64,000 nt of DNA from positions 1 through 64,000 of the forward strand of contig DASXBZ010000049.1 in NCBI GenBank assembly GCA_036491435.1. Reading direction: 5' to 3'. Position 1 is the first letter of the stretch. Each line of letters starts with the position of its first letter. Below the pieces are notes generated by a model that had not been told where the DNA came from, did no database searches, and saw nothing but the letters and a program-made list of their open reading frames with translations. The position numbers were made by a program, and so were the translations under genes. This document shows positions 51,131 through 58,847 of the stretch, piece after piece. This DNA comes from Bog-473 sp036491435 (GTDB lineage Bacteria > Actinomycetota > Acidimicrobiia > Acidimicrobiales > RAAP-2).

Positions 51131-52065
51131 CAGCCCTCGACCGTTCGGACGATGGCGCGCAGTCGGGCCGCTTCGGCCCGGGGGTTCGCCTCGATCTCGG
51201 TGACCGATGCCTTGCGGGCACCGCGGAAAACGAGGCGATGACGCGGCACGGCGCCGCAGACGCAGGGCAGGCCGGGCGGGCAGACGCATCCGCCCGTTGC
51301 CGCGTCGGCGAAGGTCTGCTTCACCAGGCGGTCCTCGCCCGAGTGGTAGCTGATGACGGCGAGCACGCCCCCCACTGCCAAGCTCGACAATGCCAGCGGC
51401 AAGGCCGTGCGCAGCTCGTTCTGCTCGTCGTTGACTTCGATCCGGAGCGCCTGAAACACCCGACGCGCCGGATGACCTTTGCGGCGCGCCGCTTGCGGCA
51501 CGGCAGACGCCACGACTTCGGCCAGTTGGCCTGTGGAGGTCAACGGCCGGGCGCCCACGACCGCGCGGGCGATGCGCCCGGACAGTCGTCCCTCTCCGTT
51601 CTCGCGGAAGAGCCTCGCCAGCGCGTCCTCGGACAGACCGTTGACCAGGTCTGCCGCGGTGACGCCGGACGTCGGGTCCATCCGCATGTCGAGCGGGCCG
51701 TCGACGCGGTAGGAGAAGCCGCGGCTGGCCCGGTCGAGCTGAGGTGAGCTGACACCGAGGTCGAGGAGCATCCCCGAAAGGGGTGCCACCGCCGCGTCTT
51801 CGATCACTGATTCCAAGTCCGAGAACGGGGACCGGATCAGTGAGACCCGGTCCCCGAACGGAGCGAGTCGTTGGGCCGCCGCCTCGAGGGCGGCCGGGTC
51901 CCGGTCGAGACCGAGCACACGCATCTCGGGGTAGGCCTCGAGCAGCGACGCGGCGTGCCCGCCCCCGCCGACGGTGCCGTCGACGACCACGCCAGGAGGT
52001 ACGGCAGCGAACAACGAGACCACGTCGTCACGCAGCACCGGAATGTGGTCGAACGAGTGGGCCAT
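51130..52065 (-). CDS. rsmH: 16S rRNA (cytosine-1402-N4) methyltransferase
   Basis: RsmH methylates C1402 of 16S rRNA using SAM. The 311-residue product has FDHIPVLRDDVV, VDGTVGGGGHAASLLE, GLDRDPAAL, DLGVSSPQLDRASRGFSY, LRIEVNDEQNEL and ISYHSGEDRLVKQTF. A Cys-rich insert GGCVCPPGLPCVCG near the C-terminus is a feature of actinobacterial enzymes. ATG 52065 has GAGGAG 7 nt upstream; an in-frame ATG at 52170 would add 35 residues with coding-like base use, so the start is not certain. Confidence 0.95.
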   Translation of the reverse strand: MAHSFDHIPVLRDDVVSLFAAVPPGVVVDGTVGGGGHAASLLEAYPEMRVLGLDRDPAALEAAAQRLAPFGDRVSLIRSPFSDLESVIEDAAVAPLSGMLLDLGVSSPQLDRASRGFSYRVDGPLDMRMDPTSGVTAADLVNGLSEDALARLFRENGEGRLSGRIARAVVGARPLTSTGQLAEVVASAVPQAARRKGHPARRVFQALRIEVNDEQNELRTALPLALSSLAVGGVLAVISYHSGEDRLVKQTFADAATGGCVCPPGLPCVCGAVPRHRLVFRGARKASVTEIEANPRAEAARLRAIVRTVEG

Positions 52066-52274
52066 CTGCAGCTCCTCGGCCGGATGGTCGAGGGGGAGGT
52101 GGAGATCCAGACGACCGAGGTGGAAGTGGGTGGAGTGGGCTTCCAGTGTTCCGGTCGAGGAGCTGCACATGGTCCAACGCGTCCCACGGCATGTGGTGCG
52201 TCCGTCAGTCCTTCTTTCTCTTGTTCCGTCGTTTCCTACGCTTCTCCCTTTTCTTTGCGTGGCTCGGATCGGGC

Positions 52275-52712
52275 TCAGCCGTCCTCGAGGAGCCAGCTCT
52301 CCTCGGGCATCACCCGTGACTCCCATTCCGCGGGGTTCCACAACTCGACCCGGTCGATGGCGCCGTGCACCAACACCTCCGTGTCGAGATGAGCGAACGT
52401 CCGCAGATGGGACGGAATCGGCATGCGGCCTTGGCGATCGATCTCGACCTCCGCCGAGTTCGACGCCCAGATGCGGGCCCGGTTGCGATCCGCCCGTCCC
52501 GTCTCCGTCTTCTCCTGCATCACCTCCATCTGCCGCTCGAACTCCCCTGGTGTCCAGAGCGCCAGGCACCCTTCGGTGTGTTGCGTGAGATAGCCCCCTC
52601 GCTCGAACTGGGTGCGGAACTTCGCCGGCAGGATGACCCTGCCTTTCGAGTCGAGCGAGTGCTCGTACCTCCCGACGAACCCTGCTGCCACCAGTTGTCT
52701 CTCCCACGACAC
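52275..52712 (-). CDS. mraZ: Transcriptional regulator MraZ
   Basis: A 145-residue DNA-binding protein with two AbrB-like repeats: FVGRYEHSLDSKGRVILPAKFR and VEIDRQGRMPIPSHLR, each ending in the conserved DxxGR-like turn. MraZ controls the division cluster from repeats upstream of its own gene, which are present here (52741-52799). GTG start. The gap of 209 nt to rsmH is much larger than other gaps in the cluster. Confidence 0.95.
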   Translation of the reverse strand: MSWERQLVAAGFVGRYEHSLDSKGRVILPAKFRTQFERGGYLTQHTEGCLALWTPGEFERQMEVMQEKTETGRADRNRARIWASNSAEVEIDRQGRMPIPSHLRTFAHLDTEVLVHGAIDRVELWNPAEWESRVMPEESWLLEDG

Positions 52713-53046
52713 TCCCTGACCTGCGCCTGTTGACGCTCTGTCACTCCATTTCCCGCCACTTTACGCCCTTTCCCTCCACTGCACAACTACTTCCCTCCAT
52801 TTGCAACCCAAATGAAACCCTTTGCGCCCATGGGGCCCGTCAGGGTCGACGCGCGCCTCAGGCCACAAGGCCCGCGGAGGACACCTGGGCACGCGACAGA
52901 GGAAGGGATGGCCCCGTAGCGACGACGGAAAGGAGAGGATCGGGCCAACCGCGCTGCACTGCTTCGACGACGCACCACCGGGGACCGCCACCACCCGATG
53001 GTGAGACCCGACGTCCGCGAGCAACCGCCCGCAGACGCCGCCAGCC
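52713..53046. other. 334-nt gap between the lplA-like gene and mraZ
   Basis: This is the only gene-free stretch above 300 nt. Near mraZ it holds the MraZ repeats (52741-52799). Further away, on the minus strand, TTGGGT-N16-TAGTTG (about 52785-52812) could be a weak promoter overlapping them. A 5-bp inverted repeat CACCA/TGGTG is at 52989-53003, near the end of the lplA-like gene. I see no convincing coding sequence. Confidence 0.5.
52741..52799 (-). promoter_or_regulatory. Probable MraZ operator (spaced repeats)
   Basis: On the minus strand TGGAGGGAA, TGGAGGGAA and TGGCGGGAA begin at 52799, 52778 and 52758, with a weaker TGGAGTGA at 52748. Spacing is 21, 20 and 10 nt, close to whole helical turns. 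MraZ is known to bind spaced TGG(G)-containing repeats upstream of its own gene in other bacteria. Assignment here is by position and repeat form. Confidence 0.7.
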
Positions 53047-53781
53047 CTATGAGGCTCCCGACACCCCGATCCCAGGAAAGGCGTGGACGAGGCGCTGCCG
53101 CAGCCCTGCCAACTCAGGCATCGACGGAGTCAACCCGCCGACACCCACTGCAACATCGCGCAGCTCGCCGGCCAGCTCCGACCGCGCCTCGCCGTCCAAC
53201 GACAGCAGGTCGAGCAACGCTGCCGGGTCCCAGTGCAGATACGCGCATGACGAGAACAGCGCGCCTTCGCGGCTGCGCCACTGCGAGAGTCCGACGACCT
53301 TGCGACCGTCGACGAACACCTCGCCCGGTCCGCGCCCCGCGAAGCAGACCAGGTCGCCCAACGCCCCGGGTACTGAACGCCCCGTGTGCACCGACAAGCC
53401 GTCCGCCACCCCGACCCCGACGTCGACGCCGACTCCGGCCAACGCCTCGATCCACCACTGCCCCACCCATTCGGCCGCCACCGAGACGTCGTGCGACCAC
53501 AACACGTCGTCGCGTGGAATCCACGCGTCGACCCACAGCTGGCCACCGGGTTCGAGATACACCGCGCCGCCCCCGCCGCGCCGCCGCACGACCTCGACGG
53601 ACCGCTCCCGCATTGCGTCCGGTGCCACCAGGTCACTGGGCTGGGTGCTCCCCAACACCAACATGGGGTGTGCCACCTCACGGACGACCGCGGCGCGCTG
53701 GCGCGCCGCGCGGAACTGCTCCACGTCAAAGAGAGATTGCGAGGAGGAGGGCGAAGAAAAGGGAGGAGTGGGCGCGGCCAA
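53047..53781 (-). CDS. Lipoate/biotin protein ligase family protein (LplA-like)
   Basis: A protein of about 244 residues with the LplA/BirA-type fold: MLVLGSTQPSDLV, then VVRRRGGGGAVYLEPGGQLW (the conserved RRxxGGG substrate motif), VCFAGRGPGEVFVDGRKVVG with the ligand-contact Lys, and LSQWRSREG. Such enzymes attach lipoate or octanoate to proteins or carry them between enzymes. The start is uncertain: TTG 53781, 3 nt after the HNH gene, or GTG 53724. Confidence 0.75.
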   Translation of the reverse strand: MAAPTPPFSSPSSSQSLFDVEQFRAARQRAAVVREVAHPMLVLGSTQPSDLVAPDAMRERSVEVVRRRGGGGAVYLEPGGQLWVDAWIPRDDVLWSHDVSVAAEWVGQWWIEALAGVGVDVGVGVADGLSVHTGRSVPGALGDLVCFAGRGPGEVFVDGRKVVGLSQWRSREGALFSSCAYLHWDPAALLDLLSLDGEARSELAGELRDVAVGVGGLTPSMPELAGLRQRLVHAFPGIGVSGAS

Positions 53782-53784
53782 GCC

Positions 53785-54291
53785 TCAGGAGGCGGCAGCC
53801 AGATACGGCTCCCACAGCGGGTCGACGTCCGAGAGGTGTCGCAGCCGCCACAGGTGGCCGTCGGGCGGTGCCGGCTTGACGCGCAGCGTCCAACCCAGCT
53901 CGGAGAGCAACTGGTCGGCCTTCACCAGGTTGTCCTTCTTGCACGCCGCCACGACGTTGGACCAGTCGTGCGTGCCGCCGCGGCTGCGCGGGATCACGTG
54001 GTCGATCGTGTCGGCCGGCTGCGAGCAATACACACAGAGCCCTCCGTCGCGCCGGAGCACTGAACGACGGGTGACGGGGGGCGTCCGGGCCCACCGTGGG
54101 ATCCGCACCATGTGGCTCAGACGGACGATGGAGGGCACTTCCACGTCCATCCGCGCGGAGTGGAAGACCTTGCAGTCCTCGCGGATGGCGACGGGCTCGG
54201 CCCGCCCGGTCAGCATCAGCACGACGGCACGACGATCGGAGACGAGGGCCAGCGGCTCATAGGTCGCATTGAGGAGGAGCACCCGCTCCAT
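53785..54291 (-). CDS. HNH endonuclease domain protein
   Basis: A 168-residue protein of a compact actinobacterial HNH group: MERVLLLNATYEPL at the N-terminus, then the nuclease core LCVYCSQPADTIDHVIPRSR and GGTHDWSNVVAACKKDNLVK. The CxxC pair and His are intact. Its biological role is unknown; no phage or restriction genes lie nearby. ATG start is well supported by family length. Confidence 0.88.
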   Translation of the reverse strand: MERVLLLNATYEPLALVSDRRAVVLMLTGRAEPVAIREDCKVFHSARMDVEVPSIVRLSHMVRIPRWARTPPVTRRSVLRRDGGLCVYCSQPADTIDHVIPRSRGGTHDWSNVVAACKKDNLVKADQLLSELGWTLRVKPAPPDGHLWRLRHLSDVDPLWEPYLAAAS

Positions 54292-54302
54292 ACCCCGAGA
54301 GG

Positions 54303-54590
54303 CTATCCGCCGGGCGGGCGCGACCTTTGACACCAGCGGAGGTAGGCCACCACGTCGTCGGGTCGGAGCGGCTCGCCAACGCCGTCGCCGCCGTTGGCGG
54401 TCACGAGCCGGAAGCGCCAGTACGCGTTGCCCGGCACGGGCAGGAAGGGAGGACGGCGCCACCACCCCCGACGGGCCAGCCGCGACAGAGCGCCCAACGC
54501 CACCAACCACAGTCCGGGATGCGGCAGCACGGCCCGGACGACGACGGCGGCGTCCCGGCCCCATCTCCCCCGGCCCTGGCCTCTACTCAC
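54303..54590 (-). CDS. Small conserved-looking protein
   Basis: A 95-residue protein from GTG 54590. It has a hydrophobic stretch VVVRAVLPHPGLWLVALGAL, an Arg/Trp-rich turn (RRGWWRRPPFLP), then AYWRFRLVTANGG and DDVVAYLRWCQ. The last parts look like a conserved core; I do not know a function. It lies 11 nt upstream of the HNH gene and 31 nt after the ROK gene. Confidence 0.7.
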   Translation of the reverse strand: MSRGQGRGRWGRDAAVVVRAVLPHPGLWLVALGALSRLARRGWWRRPPFLPVPGNAYWRFRLVTANGGDGVGEPLRPDDVVAYLRWCQRSRPPGG

Positions 54591-54621
54591 GCGCTCACCC
54601 CGCTCATTGCGCTCACCGCGC

Positions 54622-55512
54622 TCAACCCACCAGCCCGATCCGCTCCAGCCCCACCCGCGCCGCGCCCACGAGGGGTCCCTCGTCACCCAGTCCCCCGGGA
54701 ATCACCCGCGCCCCACGGGCGAACTCGAGCCTGCAGCGAAGATCCATCTCCGCCTGCGCGGCGCGGAAGAACGGCGCGCCGAAGCCGAGCGCCACCGAAC
54801 CGCTGACGACCGCCAACGGCAGGTCCAACAGGTTCACCACCGACCCGATCGCGCGGCCGACCAACGTCCCGACGCGCTCGACCACCTCCGCGCTCGCTTC
54901 ACGAGGCGGACGCCCCGTGATCGATTCGATCGCGGTCCCCGACGCCTCCGCCTCGAGGCAGCCGCGTCCCCCGCACGGACACACGCGACCCGAGGGCTCG
55001 ACGACGACGTGCCCGATGTGCCCCGCATTGCCCAGCCTTCCGTCCAACAGGCGCCCGTTCAACACGATCCCGCCCCCGACCCCGGTCGACACGACCATCC
55101 CCAAGAAGTTCGCGCACCCCGCCGCGGCGCCGACCCACCCCTCCCCCACGGCCAGCGCCTTGGCGTCGTTGTCGACGAACGTCGGCAGCCCCGTCAGCGC
55201 CGCGAGCCGCGCCCGCAGTGGGAACCCACGCCACGCCTCGATGTTGAGCGGCGACACCTCGTTGCCCCCGGCGCTCATCGGCCCACCGCAGCCCGCGCCG
55301 CACACCACCATCCGGTCGGCCCCACCCACGCCGGCCATCACCCCTTCGACCAGACCGGCCAGGTCACCCCACAGAAGTTCGTCCTGGCCCGGCCCGCCAC
55401 CGCCGTGCCGGGTCGGCAGCGTCGCCCGCTCGAGCAGGGTCCCGTCCAGCCCGACCAGCCCGGCGGCCAACTTGGTGCCCCCGACGTCCACGGCCAGCGC
55501 GAGATCAGCCAC
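54622..55512 (-). CDS. ROK-family sugar kinase (glucokinase-like)
   Basis: A 296-residue ROK kinase. ATP motif LAVDVGGTKLAAGLV at the N-terminus; catalytic Asp115 in FVDNDAKAL; zinc site with His165 and Cys178, Cys180, Cys185 in GNAGHIGH and RVCPCGGRGCLE. Phosphorylates a hexose, probably glucose, but specificity is not readable. GTG start. There is no N-terminal HTH, so it is an enzyme rather than a ROK repressor. Confidence 0.9.
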   Translation of the reverse strand: MADLALAVDVGGTKLAAGLVGLDGTLLERATLPTRHGGGGPGQDELLWGDLAGLVEGVMAGVGGADRMVVCGAGCGGPMSAGGNEVSPLNIEAWRGFPLRARLAALTGLPTFVDNDAKALAVGEGWVGAAAGCANFLGMVVSTGVGGGIVLNGRLLDGRLGNAGHIGHVVVEPSGRVCPCGGRGCLEAEASGTAIESITGRPPREASAEVVERVGTLVGRAIGSVVNLLDLPLAVVSGSVALGFGAPFFRAAQAEMDLRCRLEFARGARVIPGGLGDEGPLVGAARVGLERIGLVG

Positions 55513-55593
55513 GGGCCGACCACGCAACCGACGACGTCATGGCAGCGAACGCGACAAAGGCAGTGTGGGGACGAACGCCCCCAGAAGGTGGGT

Positions 55594-55998
55594 TCAGTCC
55601 TCGCGCCGGTGGAAGCGGGAGCGGAACCAGTCGCGCGCACCACTGACCGCGCTCTCGATCCCGCTCGATCCCCCACCGCCGGCCCCCGCCTCGCCGTCCT
55701 TCGGGCGCGTCAGGTCGTGCCAGCCGGCCTTGCCCATGCGACGCAGGTTCCGCTCGAACCACACCGCGGAGCCGAACATGATGACGACGCCGACCAATCC
55801 GGCCACGACGGACTTCGAGTAGAACGCGACGAGGATCACGACACCGAGCACGAACGTCACCGCCGCCCACTTGCAGTAGCGCCCGGCGTGCCGATAGACG
55901 GTCTCGGACCGGACGCGCTCGGCGAACTCGGGGTCCTGTTTGACCAGTGACTCCTCGAGCTCCGCGAGGATCTTTTGTTCGTGGTCGGAAAGCGGCAC
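55594..55998 (-). CDS. DUF3040 membrane protein
   Basis: A 134-residue protein starting VPLSDHEQKILAELEESL, the DUF3040 signature, followed by two membrane segments (AAVTFVLGVVILVAFYS and SVVAGLVGVVIMFGSAVWF) and a charged C-terminal tail. Common in actinobacteria; function unknown. Upstream of it is a 260-nt gap with nothing recognisable. Confidence 0.88.
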   Translation of the reverse strand: MPLSDHEQKILAELEESLVKQDPEFAERVRSETVYRHAGRYCKWAAVTFVLGVVILVAFYSKSVVAGLVGVVIMFGSAVWFERNLRRMGKAGWHDLTRPKDGEAGAGGGGSSGIESAVSGARDWFRSRFHRRED

Positions 55999-56258
55999 TA
56001 CGCCCTGCCCCCTGGGATCTCCACATCCATCTGCGAACCATGTTGGCACGCCCTGCGGGCGCGAACAATGAGAATCCCGCCCCTCGATGCTGCCTGAGCA
56101 GTGGTCTCCACCGGGCGTCAGCTTAGGGCCGCCGCGTCGTGCGTTGGACGCGGTCGTGGACTTGGAACGACCCTGCCTGCCCGCCTGCGTGTCCCTGCCC
56201 GTCCATCGGGAAGTCGGTCCCCGCCGCACACCCGACCCGGTCCCGGCCGCCGGACCGC

Positions 56259-56543
56259 CTACTCCTTGTCCCCGTCCCTGCCCTTGCGCCGCATGACCAG
56301 CGCCCCGATCAGGGCGCCCAGCAGGCCCGAGATCACGATCACGAGGATCAGTGGCGCCTGGCGGTTGAACACCCAGAAGTCGATTCGAACGTCCCGCAGG
56401 TTGGCCAGCGCGAACCACACCAGCAGCACGACCGCGATCGCGACGCCGATGAGCGTCGCCTGTCGACGGCGGTCGAGGCCCTTCTTGTCGTCCTCCGCGA
56501 CGTGCTCGGTCAACGGATCACGGTGTACGGGCTTCCTGGCCAC
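56259..56543 (-). CDS. LapA/DUF1049-like membrane protein
   Basis: A 94-residue protein with two membrane segments (ATLIGVAIAVVLLVWFALAN and APLILVIVISGLLGALIGAL) around the LapA-type NLRDVRIDFWVF strand. The GTG start follows CAGAAT (56550-56555) by 6 nt with no ribosome site. Role unknown in actinobacteria, which lack the LPS that LapA serves in E. coli. Confidence 0.85.
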   Translation of the reverse strand: MARKPVHRDPLTEHVAEDDKKGLDRRRQATLIGVAIAVVLLVWFALANLRDVRIDFWVFNRQAPLILVIVISGLLGALIGALVMRRKGRDGDKE

Positions 56544-56623
56544 CGATTCATTCTGCCGCCTCCCCCGCCGGCTTGTTGTCACCCCGGCCCCAGCTGCTAT
56601 GGAAGGGGCCGGAAAGGAGGGCG

Positions 56624-58201
56624 ATGACCAACACGAGCCCAGGCCCGAGCGAGATTCTCACCGGCGCCCGCACCATGTGGGAGCTCGTCGACCGGCGCGC
56701 CGATGCCTCGCCCGACCACCCCATGCTGATCGCCGCCGACGGCGAGACCGTCACGTTCGGGCAGTTCCGTGACAAGGCCGAGCGTGCCGCCGCCGGCCTG
56801 CACGACATTGGCGTCAGCACCGGCTCGGTCGTCTCGTGGCAGCTGCCCACCCGCATCGACACCGTGGTGCTCTCCGCGGCGCTCGCCCGCCTCGGCGCCG
56901 TGCAGAACCCGATCATCCACCTCTACCGCGAGCGCGAGGTCGGCTTCGCGCTGCGCCAGACCGGTGCCTCGCTCTTCGTCGTCCCCGGTACCTGGCGCGA
57001 CACCGACTTCGTCGCCCTCGCCGACCGCGCGCTGGCCGACGCGCCGACGCGGCCCACCATCCTCAACCTCGAGGCCGGCCTTCCGGAGGGCGACCCCGCC
57101 GTCCTGCCCCCACCGCCCCCGGGGACCTCGCCCGACGACGGCCCGATCCGCTGGATCTACTACACCTCGGGATCGACCGCCGACCCCAAGGGCGTCCAGC
57201 ACACCGACCAGACGCTCATCGCCGGCGGGTGGGGCCTGGCCCTCGCGCTCGCCATGACACCCGACGACGTCGGCTCCATCGCCTTCCCCTTCGCGCACAT
57301 CGCCGGGCCGGACTACCTCGTGTGCATGCTGACGATCGGCTTCCCCGCCGTTCTCCTCGAGGCGTTCGTGCCGGCCGAAGCGCTCGACGTCTTCCGCACA
57401 CACGACGTCACCCTGGTCGGCGGGAGCACCGCCTTCTACGTCGCGTACCTCGCCGAGCAGCGCAAGGACCCGACCGTTCCGATCCTGCCGACGCTGCGCC
57501 TCATGGCCGGCGGCGGAGCCGCCAAGCCACCCGAGGTCCACTTCGAAGTGCGCGACGAGATCGGCGGGCGCGGCGTCGTGCACGGCTACGGCATGACCGA
57601 GGTGCCGATGATCGCCAACGGCTCCCCGCACGACACCGACGAGCAGCTGGCCAACACCGACGGCAAGCCGGTGGAGGGCGCCGATGTGCGCATCGTCCGG
57701 CTCGACGGCGTGCCGGCCGGCCCCGGTGAGGAGGGCGAGGTCCGGGTGAAGGGGCCGATGGTGTTCCACGGCTACACCGACCCGGCGCTGACGAAGGAGG
57801 CCTTCGACGAGGACGGCTACTTCCGCACCGGCGACCTCGGCAAGCTCCGGTCCGACGGGCACGTCACGCTGACCGGGCGCCTCAAGGACGTGATCGTCCG
57901 CAAGGGCGAGAACATCAGTGCCAAGGAGATCGAGGACCTTCTCTACACCCACCCCAAGGTGGTGGAGGTCGCGGTGGTCGGCCTGCCTGACCCCGAGCGG
58001 GGCGAGCGGGTCTGCGCCGTCGTCCAGCTCACGGACGGGACGGACACGCTCGAGCTGGCCGAGATCGTCGCCTTCTGCCGCGAGGCCGGGCTCATGACCC
58101 AGAAGATCCCCGAACAGCTCGAGGTTCGCACCGACTGGCCGCGGGCGGGCACCGGCAAGATCGTCAAGAAGTCTCTCCGCGACGAGTACGCGCCGGCATG
58201 A
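56624..58201 (+). CDS. AMP-dependent acyl-CoA synthetase/ligase
   Basis: A 525-residue ANL-superfamily enzyme. Motifs: IYYTSGSTADPKGVQ (phosphate loop), VVHGYGMTEVPM, YFRTGDLGKL, GRLKDVIVRKGENISAKEIE and the catalytic Lys in GTGKIVKKSL. It activates a carboxylic acid to its CoA ester; specificity unknown. A strong ribosome site GGAAAGGAGG precedes the ATG. The stop overlaps the phosphatase gene. Confidence 0.92.
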   Translation: MTNTSPGPSEILTGARTMWELVDRRADASPDHPMLIAADGETVTFGQFRDKAERAAAGLHDIGVSTGSVVSWQLPTRIDTVVLSAALARLGAVQNPIIHLYREREVGFALRQTGASLFVVPGTWRDTDFVALADRALADAPTRPTILNLEAGLPEGDPAVLPPPPPGTSPDDGPIRWIYYTSGSTADPKGVQHTDQTLIAGGWGLALALAMTPDDVGSIAFPFAHIAGPDYLVCMLTIGFPAVLLEAFVPAEALDVFRTHDVTLVGGSTAFYVAYLAEQRKDPTVPILPTLRLMAGGGAAKPPEVHFEVRDEIGGRGVVHGYGMTEVPMIANGSPHDTDEQLANTDGKPVEGADVRIVRLDGVPAGPGEEGEVRVKGPMVFHGYTDPALTKEAFDEDGYFRTGDLGKLRSDGHVTLTGRLKDVIVRKGENISAKEIEDLLYTHPKVVEVAVVGLPDPERGERVCAVVQLTDGTDTLELAEIVAFCREAGLMTQKIPEQLEVRTDWPRAGTGKIVKKSLRDEYAPA

Positions 58202-58755
58202 ACGCTCCCGCACCGCGCCGGGTCGTGCTCCCCGGCCCCATCGGCGACCGGCCCTATCGCATCCTCTTCATCTGCACCGGCAACATCTGTCGCTCCCCGA
58301 TGGCCGAAGTGGTCACGCGTTCGCTCGCACAGCAGACGGTCCTTGCCGACGGCTCGACGCTCGGCGACCACATCGAGGTCAGCAGTGCGGGGACCGGGCC
58401 CTGGCACGAGGGCGAGCCGATGCACCCCTCTGCCTCGATCGCGCTCGGCCGCGGCGGCTACCCCCAAGACGGCCACGTGGCACACCAGTTCGTCTCCTCC
58501 GACCTCGGCCGTATCGACCTGATGGTCGGCCTCGACCGCCGCCATCGCCAGATGCTGCTCGGGCTCGGCGCCGACCCCGACCGCCTCGTCCTGCTGCGAT
58601 CCTTCGACGACAACGCGGGTGCCGCCGCCGACGTGCCCGACCCCTACTACGGCGACCAAGCGGTGTTCGACGACTGCCGCGACATGATCGCCGCCGCCTG
58701 CACCGGCCTCGTCGCGCAGCTGGCGGCCAACTGGGACAGCCTCTGGGCCGCCTGA
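58198..58755 (+). CDS. Low-molecular-weight protein-tyrosine-phosphatase family protein
   Basis: A 185-residue protein with the P-loop CTGNICRSPMAEV (Cys26, Arg32) and the general-acid Asp in VPDPYYGD. Such enzymes remove phosphate from tyrosine or arginine. The ATG overlaps the ligase stop by ATGA, so the two are probably made together, an uncommon pairing whose meaning is unclear. Confidence 0.92.
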   Translation: MNAPAPRRVVLPGPIGDRPYRILFICTGNICRSPMAEVVTRSLAQQTVLADGSTLGDHIEVSSAGTGPWHEGEPMHPSASIALGRGGYPQDGHVAHQFVSSDLGRIDLMVGLDRRHRQMLLGLGADPDRLVLLRSFDDNAGAAADVPDPYYGDQAVFDDCRDMIAAACTGLVAQLAANWDSLWAA

Positions 58756-58847
58756 ACCTGGCGCCGCCGCATCCGACGACGCACAAAAGGGCTGGTCAGC
58801 GACCCGCCTGCACGGGACCGATCGCAGCCTGTGTGACATAGTGCCCC

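Noticed and set aside
52761..53024. An 87-codon ORF upstream of mraZ
   Set aside because: It covers the MraZ repeats, has no ribosome site, and its sequence (many Pro, Arg, Cys) looks like random GC-rich translation.
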